Assembly: GCA_946402475.1 (NCBI GenBank)
Contig: CAMIWP010000015.1
Span: 1-11,511, forward strand
Direction: 5' to 3'
DNA from: an uncultured Selenomonadaceae bacterium
Lineage (GTDB): Bacteria > Bacillota_C > Negativicutes > Selenomonadales > Selenomonadaceae
Length of the DNA: 11,511 nt
The notes under the pieces were generated by a model. The model had not been told where the DNA came from. It searched no databases and saw only the letters and a list, made by a program, of their open reading frames with translations. Positions 1-7,148 of this stretch are shown piece after piece; the first letter of the stretch is position 1, and every line of letters starts with the position of its first letter. The translations under genes were made by a program, and so were the position numbers.

Positions 1-558
1 TCCCTCGATCGGATGGCTCCCCGAGATTCCCCGCCAGAGGAAGAAAAGCACCAGCGTCATATTGAGAAGGGCCGGTATGGTGTAGTTGTAGTAGCAGGTC
101 AAGTTCGGCGCCGCGAAGAGGTAAAGATCATTACTTTCCCCTCCCCGGAAGATGAGAAAGTGAAAGGCGAGAAAAATCCCGGACAAAAGGCAGGCTGCCC
201 AAGGCTCCAGGGAGAAAGCTCCCTCCATGACCCTCAGGAAGAGGAACACGCAAAGGGTAACGGCGAGGCTGACGAGAGCCGCCGACACCAGAGTGACGGA
301 GGAGACAAAATCCCCGAGGAAGGGGCACACAAAATAGGCCGCCAGCGATCCCGCCAGCGGCATCAGGGATTCCGGCAGGACCTTGATGGGGTTGTGGTCG
401 TGCCATTTCGGAAAGGCGATGCTGCGTTGCTTCGACAGCCCATTCCAGTCGTCCCCGTCGTACATCACCAGAGGATGCGCCTCGGTGAAAAAAGCCAAGA
501 GCAGGAAAAAGACCAGGATGGCAAACCCTATGCCTGCCCAATGCCGTTTCTTGTCCAT
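1..558 (-). CDS. GT-C-like polytopic membrane protein, C-terminus outside window
   Basis: An open frame of 186 codons runs from ATG at 558 to the window edge with no stop, so only the N-terminal part is seen. The protein begins MDKKRHW, has a hydrophobic segment at about residues 8-24, then an acidic loop with DGDDW at 34-38 and a KWHDHNP stretch at 51-57. Further hydrophobic segments lie at about 66-80, 83-101, 113-130 and 145-165. An acidic DD or DxD in the first external loop after TM1 is typical of GT-C fold glycosyltransferases that use lipid-linked sugars, and of related families of unknown function, so a sugar- or group-transfer role is inferred, not shown. An in-frame TGA lies two codons upstream of the ATG, fixing the start. 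A GGTGAG-like ribosome binding site precedes it. It follows the ligase gene by 37 bp and is probably its operon partner. Confidence 0.7.
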   Translation of the reverse strand, partial: MDKKRHWAGIGFAILVFFLLLAFFTEAHPLVMYDGDDWNGLSKQRSIAFPKWHDHNPIKVLPESLMPLAGSLAAYFVCPFLGDFVSSVTLVSAALVSLAVTLCVFLFLRVMEGAFSLEPWAACLLSGIFLAFHFLIFRGGESNDLYLFAAPNLTCYYNYTIPALLNMTLVLFFLWRGISGSHPIEG

Positions 559-595
559 GCCTCACCCATTCCTTCCCATGATGCCGTCCGGCCCG

Positions 596-1819
596 TCATC
601 CGTCGGCGATTCCCTCCAGCCTGGCCGCCGCGAAGACGGTGCCCGACAGAAGCCAGTATTCCCGCATGATGGGCACTTGGTTCATATTGGTGTCCGTCAT
701 TCCCTCCAAGAGCAGGGCCACCAGCACGAGGATCCCCATGAGGCCGTAGGGAAAGGGATGCTTCTCCCCGCGCCGGAGCCGGAGGAACCTCCAGAAGAAA
801 TACCCGTGGAGCAGGAGAAAGGCTCCCAGTCCCAGGAGGCCGCCCTCGGAGAACATCTTCAGAAAATTGTTGTGGGGATGGCCATGCCCCGTGGTGGGAT
901 CCTTGGGGTCGCCGGCTCTCTCCCGGGCCAGGGGAGAGATATATTTCGTGTTGTAGACCACGCCAAAGACATCCATGCCCACTCCGGTGACGGGGTAGTC
1001 ATGGATGATCTGCGCCGCAGACTGCCACATGAGAAGCCTTTCTTGATTGCTGTGGTAGGCAGGGTCCGTCAGGGTGACCAAGCGGGCCTGGAACGCGGGG
1101 GAAACCGCCGCCGCCAGGCCCAGGGCGAGAACAAGGCACGAGAGAGCCAGCAGGCCGCGGCGGCGATAGGCTCTGTCGAAGACGGCGTAGATCGCCGCCG
1201 TGCCGAGGAAGGCCAGCCACCCGCCCCGGGTTCCCGAAAGGATCAGGACCAGAAGGGCAAGGGCCGCCGCAAGGCAGAGGAATCTCCTGTCCCGGGGCTT
1301 CATGTACTCCCGTCCCGCCGCAAAGACCAGCACGGGAATCGCCATGAGCATGTGGCTGGCCAGGAAGGTGGGAGAGTGGTTGAAACCCGTGGCGCGATGC
1401 CCCCATCCCAGATCCTGGAAGGTCGCATACTGCCAGATGGCCTTGCCTTCATCCACGAAGACCGAAAGGGCAAAGACCAGCCATATCCATCGAAGCTGCC
1501 ACTTCTCCCGAAGATAGAGCATGGCGAAGAACAGGGGAAGGAAACGATAGGTCGCGGCCCACAGTTCCTTGAAGCTGTGAGCAGGCTCCAGGGAGAAGGC
1601 GGACACCACCGCCCAGAGGAGCGTGTGGATGAGGATGACCGTCCCGATTCCCCTGTCCACTCGGGGCAGCGCCCGGGTCCGGATCCCCTGCACCAGCATG
1701 ACCAAGGCACCCAGGACAATCCCGATGCTCGCTCCTCCCGTGGAGGTGTTCGTCGCCGCCGTCAGGAGGAGCAGGACGCCGAACATCCACTTGTCATAGG
1801 GGTTCAGTTCTTTCCACAT
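596..1819 (-). CDS. O-antigen ligase / Wzy family membrane protein (WaaL-like)
   Basis: A protein of 407 residues made mostly of hydrophobic segments (about 10-12 predicted), with a large periplasmic-type loop at about 240-325. Two family signatures are visible: SGTRGGW at 195-201, whose Arg matches the conserved Arg of ligases and polymerases, and GHGHPHNNFLKMFSEGG at 311-327, which holds the conserved His-containing HxHN motif. Proteins of the Wzy_C/O-antigen ligase family transfer undecaprenyl-linked glycan onto lipid A-core, or polymerise O units, at the periplasmic face of the inner membrane. Ligase and polymerase cannot be separated from sequence alone; a ligase role is favoured because the cluster is rich in core-type transferases. 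The ATG overlaps the upstream GT4 gene by 16 bp, so translation is probably coupled. Confidence 0.88.
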   Translation of the reverse strand: MWKELNPYDKWMFGVLLLLTAATNTSTGGASIGIVLGALVMLVQGIRTRALPRVDRGIGTVILIHTLLWAVVSAFSLEPAHSFKELWAATYRFLPLFFAMLYLREKWQLRWIWLVFALSVFVDEGKAIWQYATFQDLGWGHRATGFNHSPTFLASHMLMAIPVLVFAAGREYMKPRDRRFLCLAAALALLVLILSGTRGGWLAFLGTAAIYAVFDRAYRRRGLLALSCLVLALGLAAAVSPAFQARLVTLTDPAYHSNQERLLMWQSAAQIIHDYPVTGVGMDVFGVVYNTKYISPLARERAGDPKDPTTGHGHPHNNFLKMFSEGGLLGLGAFLLLHGYFFWRFLRLRRGEKHPFPYGLMGILVLVALLLEGMTDTNMNQVPIMREYWLLSGTVFAAARLEGIADG

Positions 1820-2952
1820 GGAGCTGTCCCCTTTCCTTCGATGATCTCTTCCAGACGCCAGATGACCTTGCTGTAGTCGCAGAGTTCCCTGGCGTACTCG
1901 GCTGCCCTTCGGGACATCTTCCTCCGCTCCTCCTCGTGGTCGAAGAGGTAGCCGATCCTTTCGGCAAAGGCCTCCGCGCTTTCCGCGTCCACCCGGAATC
2001 CCGTCTCCCCGTCAAAAATGAGATCATCGCACCCTCCGATGTCCGAAGTCACCGCCGGCAGTCCGCTGGACATGGCTTCGATGAGAGAGGTGGGCAACCC
2101 CTCGTGGCGAGAGGGGAAGACGTAGACATCCGCCATTTGGTAGTATTCCTGGGGCAAATCCACTTCCCCGGTGACGGTGACGCTCCCCTTCAGCCGCTCC
2201 GCCATCTGCCGAAGCTCCGCCATGAGTTCGTGGCGTCCTCCCCCTACCACGAAGAGATGGGCGAAAGGATCCTTCCTGTGGAGGATGGGCCAGACCCGCT
2301 GCAGGGTGTCCACTCCCTTGTTCACTACGATCCGTGCGCAGAAGAGGAGGATCTTCGAGGAATCCTCCACCCCGTGCCGTTTCCTGAGTTCCCTCTTTTT
2401 CTCATCGCTTGCCGTCGGATAGCGGTTGGTGTCGATGCCATGGGGCAGGAAGGTCACCTTATCCCTTGGGATGTTCCCCTGCCGGACGAGTCCCTCCTGA
2501 AGCTCATGGCTGGTGGCGATATAGCGGTCGCAACTGGCCAGGATCCGGTTGCGCCAGTTGGCCCTGCCGTCGAAGATCTCCGCCTTCCCCGTGAGGGAAA
2601 GGGTCACGGGCTTCCCGGCCCATCTGGCGTAGAGGACGGCCCACACGGCAAATTTCGGGATGCCGATGATGTAGAAGGCATCCGTTCCCCGATGGGTCGT
2701 GAAAAGCCGCAGGAGGATCTCCAGCCAGCGAAAGCCCCCGTGGAGGCGCACCAAGTCAATGCCGTCGATGTTCTCCCTGGCCTTGGTGAACCAGTAGCGC
2801 TTCTTCGCCCAGACGGTCAGCTCGTGGCCCCGGGCCATGAGCTGGCGGGCGTGGTTCTCCGCATGGAACTCCGCGCCGCTCTTGTTGGGCAGACCGTTGG
2901 CGTCGAATTTCTTCCCCACGGCAAAATCTTTGACAAACAAACCGATCTTCAT
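1804..2952 (-). CDS. GT4 family glycosyltransferase (GT-B fold)
   Basis: A protein of 382 residues from ATG at 2952, starting MKIGLFVKDF as usual for GT4 enzymes. The N-terminal Rossmann half carries GAEFHAENHARQLMARGHE at 26-44. The C-terminal nucleotide-sugar half carries ARIVVNKGVDTL at 206-217 and the EX7E motif at E284-E292 within EGLPTSLIE. This pattern is the retaining glycosyltransferase group 1 domain, so a cytoplasmic sugar transfer onto the growing LPS glycan is likely; the donor and acceptor cannot be read. A GTG at 2967 would add five residues (MGCSD). It has a GGAAGG at 8 nt spacing, while the ATG has GTGGGA at 9 nt. I chose the ATG because the homologous region starts there, but the GTG remains possible. 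The stop overlaps the ligase start by 16 bp; the preceding gene ends 20 bp upstream. Confidence 0.9.
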   Translation of the reverse strand: MKIGLFVKDFAVGKKFDANGLPNKSGAEFHAENHARQLMARGHELTVWAKKRYWFTKARENIDGIDLVRLHGGFRWLEILLRLFTTHRGTDAFYIIGIPKFAVWAVLYARWAGKPVTLSLTGKAEIFDGRANWRNRILASCDRYIATSHELQEGLVRQGNIPRDKVTFLPHGIDTNRYPTASDEKKRELRKRHGVEDSSKILLFCARIVVNKGVDTLQRVWPILHRKDPFAHLFVVGGGRHELMAELRQMAERLKGSVTVTGEVDLPQEYYQMADVYVFPSRHEGLPTSLIEAMSSGLPAVTSDIGGCDDLIFDGETGFRVDAESAEAFAERIGYLFDHEEERRKMSRRAAEYARELCDYSKVIWRLEEIIEGKGTAPCGKN

Positions 2953-2972
2953 ATCGCTGCATCCCACTCCCG

Positions 2973-3989
2973 CTACCTTCCGGCTTCCAATACCCTTTGC
3001 AGGGCAGTCCGCATGGAGCGGACCCCCAGCACCCGCTCATATCCGCTGCGGGCCACGATCTCCCTTTCCTTCGGATGTTCCAAGTAGTATGCTACTTTCG
3101 CCAGCATATCCTCCTCATTCCGAAAGACTGCCGCATCCACGCCGGGCCTCACGATGTCGTAATCCCTGCGCTCATCCATGAGTTCCATGGCCCCCGTGGC
3201 CATGATGGCAAAGGTGCGAGGATTCACCCCGAGGCTTCCCTTCTCGTGTATGTTCAGGCAGATACGGGAGCCCGCGTAGACCGAGGCCACCCGGGCAGGG
3301 GCGAGGGGGCGGTTCCCCAGGTATCGGAAAAGCATGGGATACTTTGATCGAAAAAAATATCCCTTCCAGAAATACTTGGTCTCGTAAAAGGGGCCGAACA
3401 CCCCGAGACGCCAGCCTTTTTCCTGAGCGCTTTCCGCAAGGGTCTCCAAAAGGGTCAGGCGGTTCTTGTAGGGCAGCCCCACAAAGGCGATGTCGTAGTC
3501 CTTTTCCTCCTTGGGCGGGATGCGGTACACCTGATTGTAGCCCACGGGGCAGTACTCCGCCCGGATGCCGAGGCCCGTGAGGTATTCCATGCTCTCCTTG
3601 TCATAGACCATGGGGCGAAAGGGTACCAGGCCCTCCGCCTCCTTCCAGCCCGCGATCCTGTCCACATACCAGAAGCGGAGGCCGTGTTCCCCGGACAGCC
3701 GACGGAGGTTCTCCCAGGAGGTGATGATGGGGGAGAAATTCACGAAGAGGATGATGTCCGGCGCGAATGCCTCCCGAAGCCCTTCGAACATCTCCCGCTT
3801 CTGCCGGAGATATGCCTGCCGCCACCGTTTCCATCCCCACTCATCCAGCTTTTTTCCAAAATAGCTGCAGGTCTGGTAATAGTCGTCGGCGAAGAAGACG
3901 CGCGTCTCATGGCCCATGGCCTTCAGTTCTTCCCCGATCTGCAGGATTTCCTCATTCCGTTGTGTGATCCAGCAAAGAATCTTGCTCAT
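2973..3989 (-). CDS. CgeB-like glycosyltransferase (Glyco_trans_1_2 type)
   Basis: A protein of 338 residues. The N-terminal half (about 1-155) looks like the variable acceptor half of a GT-B enzyme. The C-terminal region (about 235-335) has SVYAGSRICLNIHEKGSLGVNPRTFAIMATGA-type sequence, with the hallmark NPRTFxIMAxGA at 256-266 followed by ELMDERRDY. This is the glycosyl transferase 1-2 signature found in CgeB/YkvP-like proteins (named after a Bacillus spore maturation gene) and in many Negativicutes surface-glycan clusters. A cytoplasmic sugar transferase for LPS or a surface glycan is inferred; sugar specificity is unknown. The ATG at 3989 sits 6 bp after the stop of the GT9 gene, with GGGAG just upstream. 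No signal peptide or membrane segment is evident. Confidence 0.85.
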   Translation of the reverse strand: MSKILCWITQRNEEILQIGEELKAMGHETRVFFADDYYQTCSYFGKKLDEWGWKRWRQAYLRQKREMFEGLREAFAPDIILFVNFSPIITSWENLRRLSGEHGLRFWYVDRIAGWKEAEGLVPFRPMVYDKESMEYLTGLGIRAEYCPVGYNQVYRIPPKEEKDYDIAFVGLPYKNRLTLLETLAESAQEKGWRLGVFGPFYETKYFWKGYFFRSKYPMLFRYLGNRPLAPARVASVYAGSRICLNIHEKGSLGVNPRTFAIMATGAMELMDERRDYDIVRPGVDAAVFRNEEDMLAKVAYYLEHPKEREIVARSGYERVLGVRSMRTALQRVLEAGR

Positions 3990-3995
3990 AACTCC

Positions 3996-5063
3996 CTACC
4001 CAAGTACATCAAAACATTTTTCAAGCGCCATCTCCGGGATCACATGCCACAGGCAGTCCGGCTTTGGCGCAGAAGGACATTCCTCCGCCCTGCAGGTGCA
4101 GGGACAGCAGGGCTCATCGGAGGTCAGGACAAAGGCATTCTCGCTGGCGGGATGCCAGCGGTCAGGATGGGTGCAGCCGTACAGGACCACCATGGGAATG
4201 CCCGTGGTGGCTGCCACATGGGTGGCTCCCGTATCCACCGTCACGAAGAGGCAGCACCTCTCCATGAGCGCCGCAAGATCCGGCAAGGTCGTGGCGCCGC
4301 AGCAGTTCGCCACGGGCGCCGCGGCTCCCAAGGATCCCTGGATGGCCGCAATGACATCCTGTGCATAGGCCTTGTCCCCCGGCGCTCCGACGATGAGAAA
4401 GGCGGCGCGGTATCGTTCCAGGAGACCCTTCACCAAGGCGACGAAATACTCCTTTGGCCAGGTCTTGAGAGGGAAGGTTCCCCTGACGCAGAGGGCGATG
4501 TACTTGTCTGCCCGGGGAAGTCCCGCCAAAAGCTCTCCGGCCTTCTTTCGGTTGCGGGCCTCAACGGTTGCCATGACGGGCATCTCGCTTCCTTGTACCC
4601 CCGTGAATCCCCGCACGATCTCCAGATAGGTTTCCCTCTGGAGGGTGCGGTTCAAATCGTGGCCGATGTGGACCGTGTGGGTGTAGAGCCAGGTGACGCG
4701 GCTGGCATTGTCGTCAAAGACCCTGTCCGGGCCGACCCTGGTGGGGATCCGCGCCAGCCAGCAGAGAACCGCCGGGCGCAGCTTTCGGTCAAAGGAAAGG
4801 GAGAGGTCGAAATGGCAATCTCTGAGATGCTTCACCATCTGCCACATTTTCTCCAAAGACCTTTCCTTGGCCCGGTAGTCGAAGACGATGACCCGGTCGA
4901 CGACGGGGTTGTTCATGACGGCCTGTTTCACGGCGGGCTTCACCATCATGGTGACTTTCGCCTTGGGACAGGCCTTTCTCAACAGGGCGACGGCGCCTGT
5001 GACCAGTACCACATCCCCCAGGTTCACCAGGGCATTGACGAGAATGTTGCGGTATGTCTTCAT
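3996..5063 (-). CDS. GT9 family ADP-heptose:LPS heptosyltransferase-like protein
   Basis: A protein of 355 residues with the standard GT9 layout. The N-terminal loop NLGDVVLVTGAVALLRKACP spans 14-33. Motif PLKTWPKEYF at 198-207 resembles the conserved KxWPxexfa segment. The donor-binding motif VTVDTGATHVAATTGIPMV occurs at 274-292. A cysteine-rich C-terminal block (CCPCTC at 319-324, then C329 and C337) matches the C-x-PC...CP...C pattern common in heptosyltransferases. GT9 enzymes add L-glycero-D-manno-heptose to the inner LPS core in the cytoplasm; whether this acts as heptosyltransferase I, II or another is not decided. The ATG overlaps the VirK/YbjX stop as ATGA (4 bp), so translation is coupled. 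The family assignment is firm, the acceptor inferred. Confidence 0.92.
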   Translation of the reverse strand: MKTYRNILVNALVNLGDVVLVTGAVALLRKACPKAKVTMMVKPAVKQAVMNNPVVDRVIVFDYRAKERSLEKMWQMVKHLRDCHFDLSLSFDRKLRPAVLCWLARIPTRVGPDRVFDDNASRVTWLYTHTVHIGHDLNRTLQRETYLEIVRGFTGVQGSEMPVMATVEARNRKKAGELLAGLPRADKYIALCVRGTFPLKTWPKEYFVALVKGLLERYRAAFLIVGAPGDKAYAQDVIAAIQGSLGAAAPVANCCGATTLPDLAALMERCCLFVTVDTGATHVAATTGIPMVVLYGCTHPDRWHPASENAFVLTSDEPCCPCTCRAEECPSAPKPDCLWHVIPEMALEKCFDVLG

Positions 5064-5965
5064 TTCAGGACCTTCTTCATGTTGGCTGCGATTTCCTCGT
5101 CCACGGAGTCCAGAAAGGCGAAGCGCTTGCGGTAAAGATTGCGCTTGTGGGTCTTGACCTCGTCCATGGACTTCCGAGGCTCCTCCAAGGGCAGACGATA
5201 GAAGCGGGGATCCTCTGCGGGACGGCCCCCCGCCTCTTCCCAGAAATCCCCGAAGTTCGTCTTGAGCTTGCGGTTACTGCGCACATGGTTGTTGGCGTAG
5301 TATCCGTAATTCGTCACGGCGTAGATCCGTTGGATATGCCACGCCCGCGCAACGGCCCGGAGCATGTAGAGAATGAGATTCTTCGTTCGGTAGCCGAAGC
5401 ATGCCTTCGTGATTTTCTTGATGATCTCTTTGGCCTCCTCCATGTTGGGACCCTGCATGGCACCGATCCAGAGGGAACTCTTCCCCTCCTCGTCGGGGGC
5501 GATCCAGAACATCATTTGGTAGAGATGCTCCTCCCCGAGGTTCATCTCCAAGGAAAGCATGCCCTCCTTCCGCTGCCCCGTCTCATTCTTGAGGATGGCG
5601 CGCCAAGGAAGATCCTGGTACTCGCTCCGCCAGACTTCGCAGTGGGTTCCGTAGACGCTGGCCAGTGTCATGAAGGGCTTCGGCTTCAAGGTCTTCTGGA
5701 GAAAGGCCACATGGGCTTTGATGAGCCGGGCCCTTTCCGCAAAGGTGGAATCCTTGTAAAAAAAGGAGCGGGTCGCCTGTTCCATGGGGAAGGGGCTTTC
5801 CTCGATGAGCTGCCTGCGGACGGGATCCCGCTGGAACCAGTCCATCAGGGCGCGCATTTCCTTCCGGTGGAGCATTGCCCGGACAACGAATACCACCATG
5901 CGGCGTTTTTCCCTGGGGTTCCTCATGTCGTATATCTTCTTGCCGAGATCTATGAATTCCTGCAT
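5060..5965 (-). CDS. VirK/YbjX family protein (DUF535)
   Basis: A protein of 301 residues recognisable as DUF535. The N-terminal part is helical and basic (REKRRMVVFVVRAMLHRKEM at 18-37). Conserved core segments follow: LYQMMFWIAP at 148-157, LWIGAMQGPN at 165-174, FGYRTKNLILYMLRAVARAW at 190-209, and YAVTNYGYYANN at 215-226, then a basic C-terminal KRNLYRKR at 274-281. Members such as Shigella VirK and Escherichia YbjX are linked to envelope traits and to resistance to membrane-acting peptides, but the biochemical activity is unsettled; residues 165-226 have a fold pattern reminiscent of acyl- or peptidyl-transfer enzymes, which is only a guess. The gene overlaps GT2 by 16 bp upstream and GT9 by 4 bp downstream, so it is made together with the LPS enzymes. 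GAGGAG precedes the ATG. Confidence 0.9.
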   Translation of the reverse strand: MQEFIDLGKKIYDMRNPREKRRMVVFVVRAMLHRKEMRALMDWFQRDPVRRQLIEESPFPMEQATRSFFYKDSTFAERARLIKAHVAFLQKTLKPKPFMTLASVYGTHCEVWRSEYQDLPWRAILKNETGQRKEGMLSLEMNLGEEHLYQMMFWIAPDEEGKSSLWIGAMQGPNMEEAKEIIKKITKACFGYRTKNLILYMLRAVARAWHIQRIYAVTNYGYYANNHVRSNRKLKTNFGDFWEEAGGRPAEDPRFYRLPLEEPRKSMDEVKTHKRNLYRKRFAFLDSVDEEIAANMKKVLK

Positions 5966-6744
5966 GACTCCTCATCCCCCACATGATCGTTGTTCTTGTC
6001 CAGATAGTAGAGCTTTACGTATTTTGCCATGGTGTAGAAGAAGTGGAAGACTGCCAGTATGAATCCGATGCGGCCGTCTTTCCAGCCGCCCTTCAGGACA
6101 TACATGCGAAAGGATGCCCAGAGGGGATGGCTGATCATGGAGAAGAGGCCCGAGGTCTTTCCAGCCGCCCGGCTCTTCTCCGCCGCCAGGGTGGTGTAGA
6201 AATTCAGCTTATTGAAGTAGTGATTCCAGTCCCGGTAGGGATAGTGGATGAGGTACTCTTCCCTGGGCAATTTTACTTCCTCGTAGTCGTGGTGGAACTG
6301 GGGGTGGACGAACCCCGTCACGTAGGTTCCCTTGGCGGGGAGCAGACGGACCACATAGTCAGGGAACCATCCCCCGTGGCGCAGGGGCTGGTTCCAGAAA
6401 TAGCTCAGTCTCGCGTTGCAGTAGGCATAGCGGCGGTCATCCTTCTCCACCAGTTCGCGGATCCTCTTCGCCAGCTTTCCGGAGATCCTCTCGTCCGCGT
6501 CCAGGAAGTAGATCCACTCTTGGGACGCCTGCCGGATGGCAAAGGTCTGCTGGGCTCCCCAGTTCCCGTCCAGGGCGTGCTGCACCACCCTCGCCCCCAG
6601 GGACTCGGCGATCTCTGCCGTGGCATCCGTGCTGGCGTCGTCGATGACGATGATCTCCTTCGCAAAGAGGGCGCTTCGGATGCAGTCCGCGATATTCTTT
6701 TCCTCGTTCTTCGCCAGTATCAATACCGAGAGTGGCAATTTCAC
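5950..6744 (-). CDS. GT2 family glycosyltransferase, WaaE/KdtX-like
   Basis: A protein of 264 residues from GTG at 6744 with the GT-A fold layout: LPLSVLILAKNEEKNIADCI at 3-22, IDDASTDAT at 34-42, the metal-binding DAD at 82-84 in FLDADERIS, and the hallmark RHGGWFPDYVVRL at 122-134 of WaaE/KdtX-like LPS core glucosyltransferases. A C-terminal hydrophobic stretch at about 228-246 may sit at the membrane. It likely transfers a hexose to the inner core on the cytoplasmic side. The GTG start is preferred over the longer open frame to 6963: GGCGGTGATC, a near match to the full anti-SD complement, precedes it correctly, homology begins at residue 3, and the -10 box at 6806-6811 lies inside the longer frame. 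First gene of the operon; its end overlaps the VirK/YbjX gene by 16 bp. Confidence 0.9.
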   Translation of the reverse strand: MKLPLSVLILAKNEEKNIADCIRSALFAKEIIVIDDASTDATAEIAESLGARVVQHALDGNWGAQQTFAIRQASQEWIYFLDADERISGKLAKRIRELVEKDDRRYAYCNARLSYFWNQPLRHGGWFPDYVVRLLPAKGTYVTGFVHPQFHHDYEEVKLPREEYLIHYPYRDWNHYFNKLNFYTTLAAEKSRAAGKTSGLFSMISHPLWASFRMYVLKGGWKDGRIGFILAVFHFFYTMAKYVKLYYLDKNNDHVGDEESCRNS

Positions 6745-6756
6745 CCGATCACCGCC
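6745..6756 (-). promoter_or_regulatory. Ribosome binding site deciding a GTG start
   Basis: On the minus strand the sequence GGCGGTGATCGG lies directly before GTG at 6744. It matches GGAGGTGATC, the full complement of the 16S 3' end, with one mismatch. It places the start 74 codons inside the longer open frame. Confidence 0.75.
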
Positions 6757-6805
6757 CCATGATGTGTCTTTCTGGTCTTGCTGAATGCAAAACACACTTA
6801 ATCTT

Positions 6806-6835
6806 ATTATAACGCCATTGTTTCGGTTTTGCCAA
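6806..6835 (-). promoter_or_regulatory. Sigma-70-type promoter of the LPS operon
   Basis: Read on the minus strand, TTGGCA (6835-6830) is followed after 18 bp by a perfect TATAAT (6811-6806). The expected transcription start is about 6799, giving a leader of about 55 nt before the GTG at 6744. No other good promoter was seen upstream of the operon. Confidence 0.75.
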
Positions 6836-6856
6836 GGGAAAAACTGGAACAATGGC
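6814..6856. repeat. Imperfect inverted repeat overlapping the LPS promoter
   Basis: Left arm 6814-6830 (GCCATTGTTTCGGTTTT) and right arm 6840-6856 (AAAACTGGAACAATGGC) pair at 15 of 17 positions, with a 9-base centre. The -35 box of the LPS promoter lies in the centre and the left arm covers most of its spacer. This geometry suits a dimeric repressor operator. No T-run follows on either strand, so a terminator is less likely. Confidence 0.6.
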
Positions 6857-6987
6857 ATTTTGACGCTTTTCATCTCCGGTTTACATGGAGGGCCTTCGGA
6901 AATTTTAGAGAAAAGAAAGAGGATAAAACCTGACGATGGATTCTTTTGTACACGTGTTGCCATCTTCGTGATAAATATGCCCGAAAT
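6857..6987. other. Non-coding middle of the divergent intergenic region
   Basis: No gene is supported here. Open frames cross it on both strands but lack ribosome binding sites and protein-like composition. It contains an 8-bp palindrome ACACGTGT at 6950-6957 and is more AT-rich than the genes on either side, as expected for regulatory DNA. Confidence 0.5.
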
Positions 6988-7027
6988 GTCACATTGGGGT
7001 CACAATTCTATGATATACTGAAATTGT
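6988..7027 (+). promoter_or_regulatory. Extended -10 promoter with repeats, redox operon
   Basis: TGATATACT at 7011-7019 is an extended -10 element (TGn plus TATACT). No good -35 box is present at the right distance, which suggests an activator or a weak promoter. Two GTCACA copies (6988-6993 and 6999-7004) lie 11 bp apart, one helical turn, where the -35 would be. ACAATT (7002-7007) and AATTGT (7022-7027) form a dyad around the -10. The start of transcription would be near 7026, with a leader of about 120 nt. Confidence 0.5.
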
Positions 7028-7148
7028 TACGATTGCTTGCATAAAGGCCAAAATACGTGGGGATTTGTCCTGCACAGGCTGTTCCGAGGCGGGCTGCGCG
7101 GATGATCCAAGGGACGAAAACTCGAGGAAAACGGACAGGGGGAAGGAA

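Noticed and set aside
383..1876. 497-codon plus-strand open frame
   Set aside because: Antisense to the ligase-like gene; Pro/Arg/Gly/His-rich composition without domains; no ribosome site.
3684..5135. 483-codon plus-strand open frame
   Set aside because: Antisense to the GT9 and CgeB-like genes, which carry conserved motifs; no domain in this frame.
6798..6812. PerR-box-like TTAATCTTATTATAA (11 of 14 to TTATAATnATTATAA)
   Set aside because: The matching half is simply the reverse complement of the -10 box, and the other half is poor. It also sits on the glycan promoter, not the redox one.
6785..7021. 78-codon plus-strand open frame in the intergenic region
   Set aside because: No ribosome site, and it spans both promoters and the operator-like dyad.
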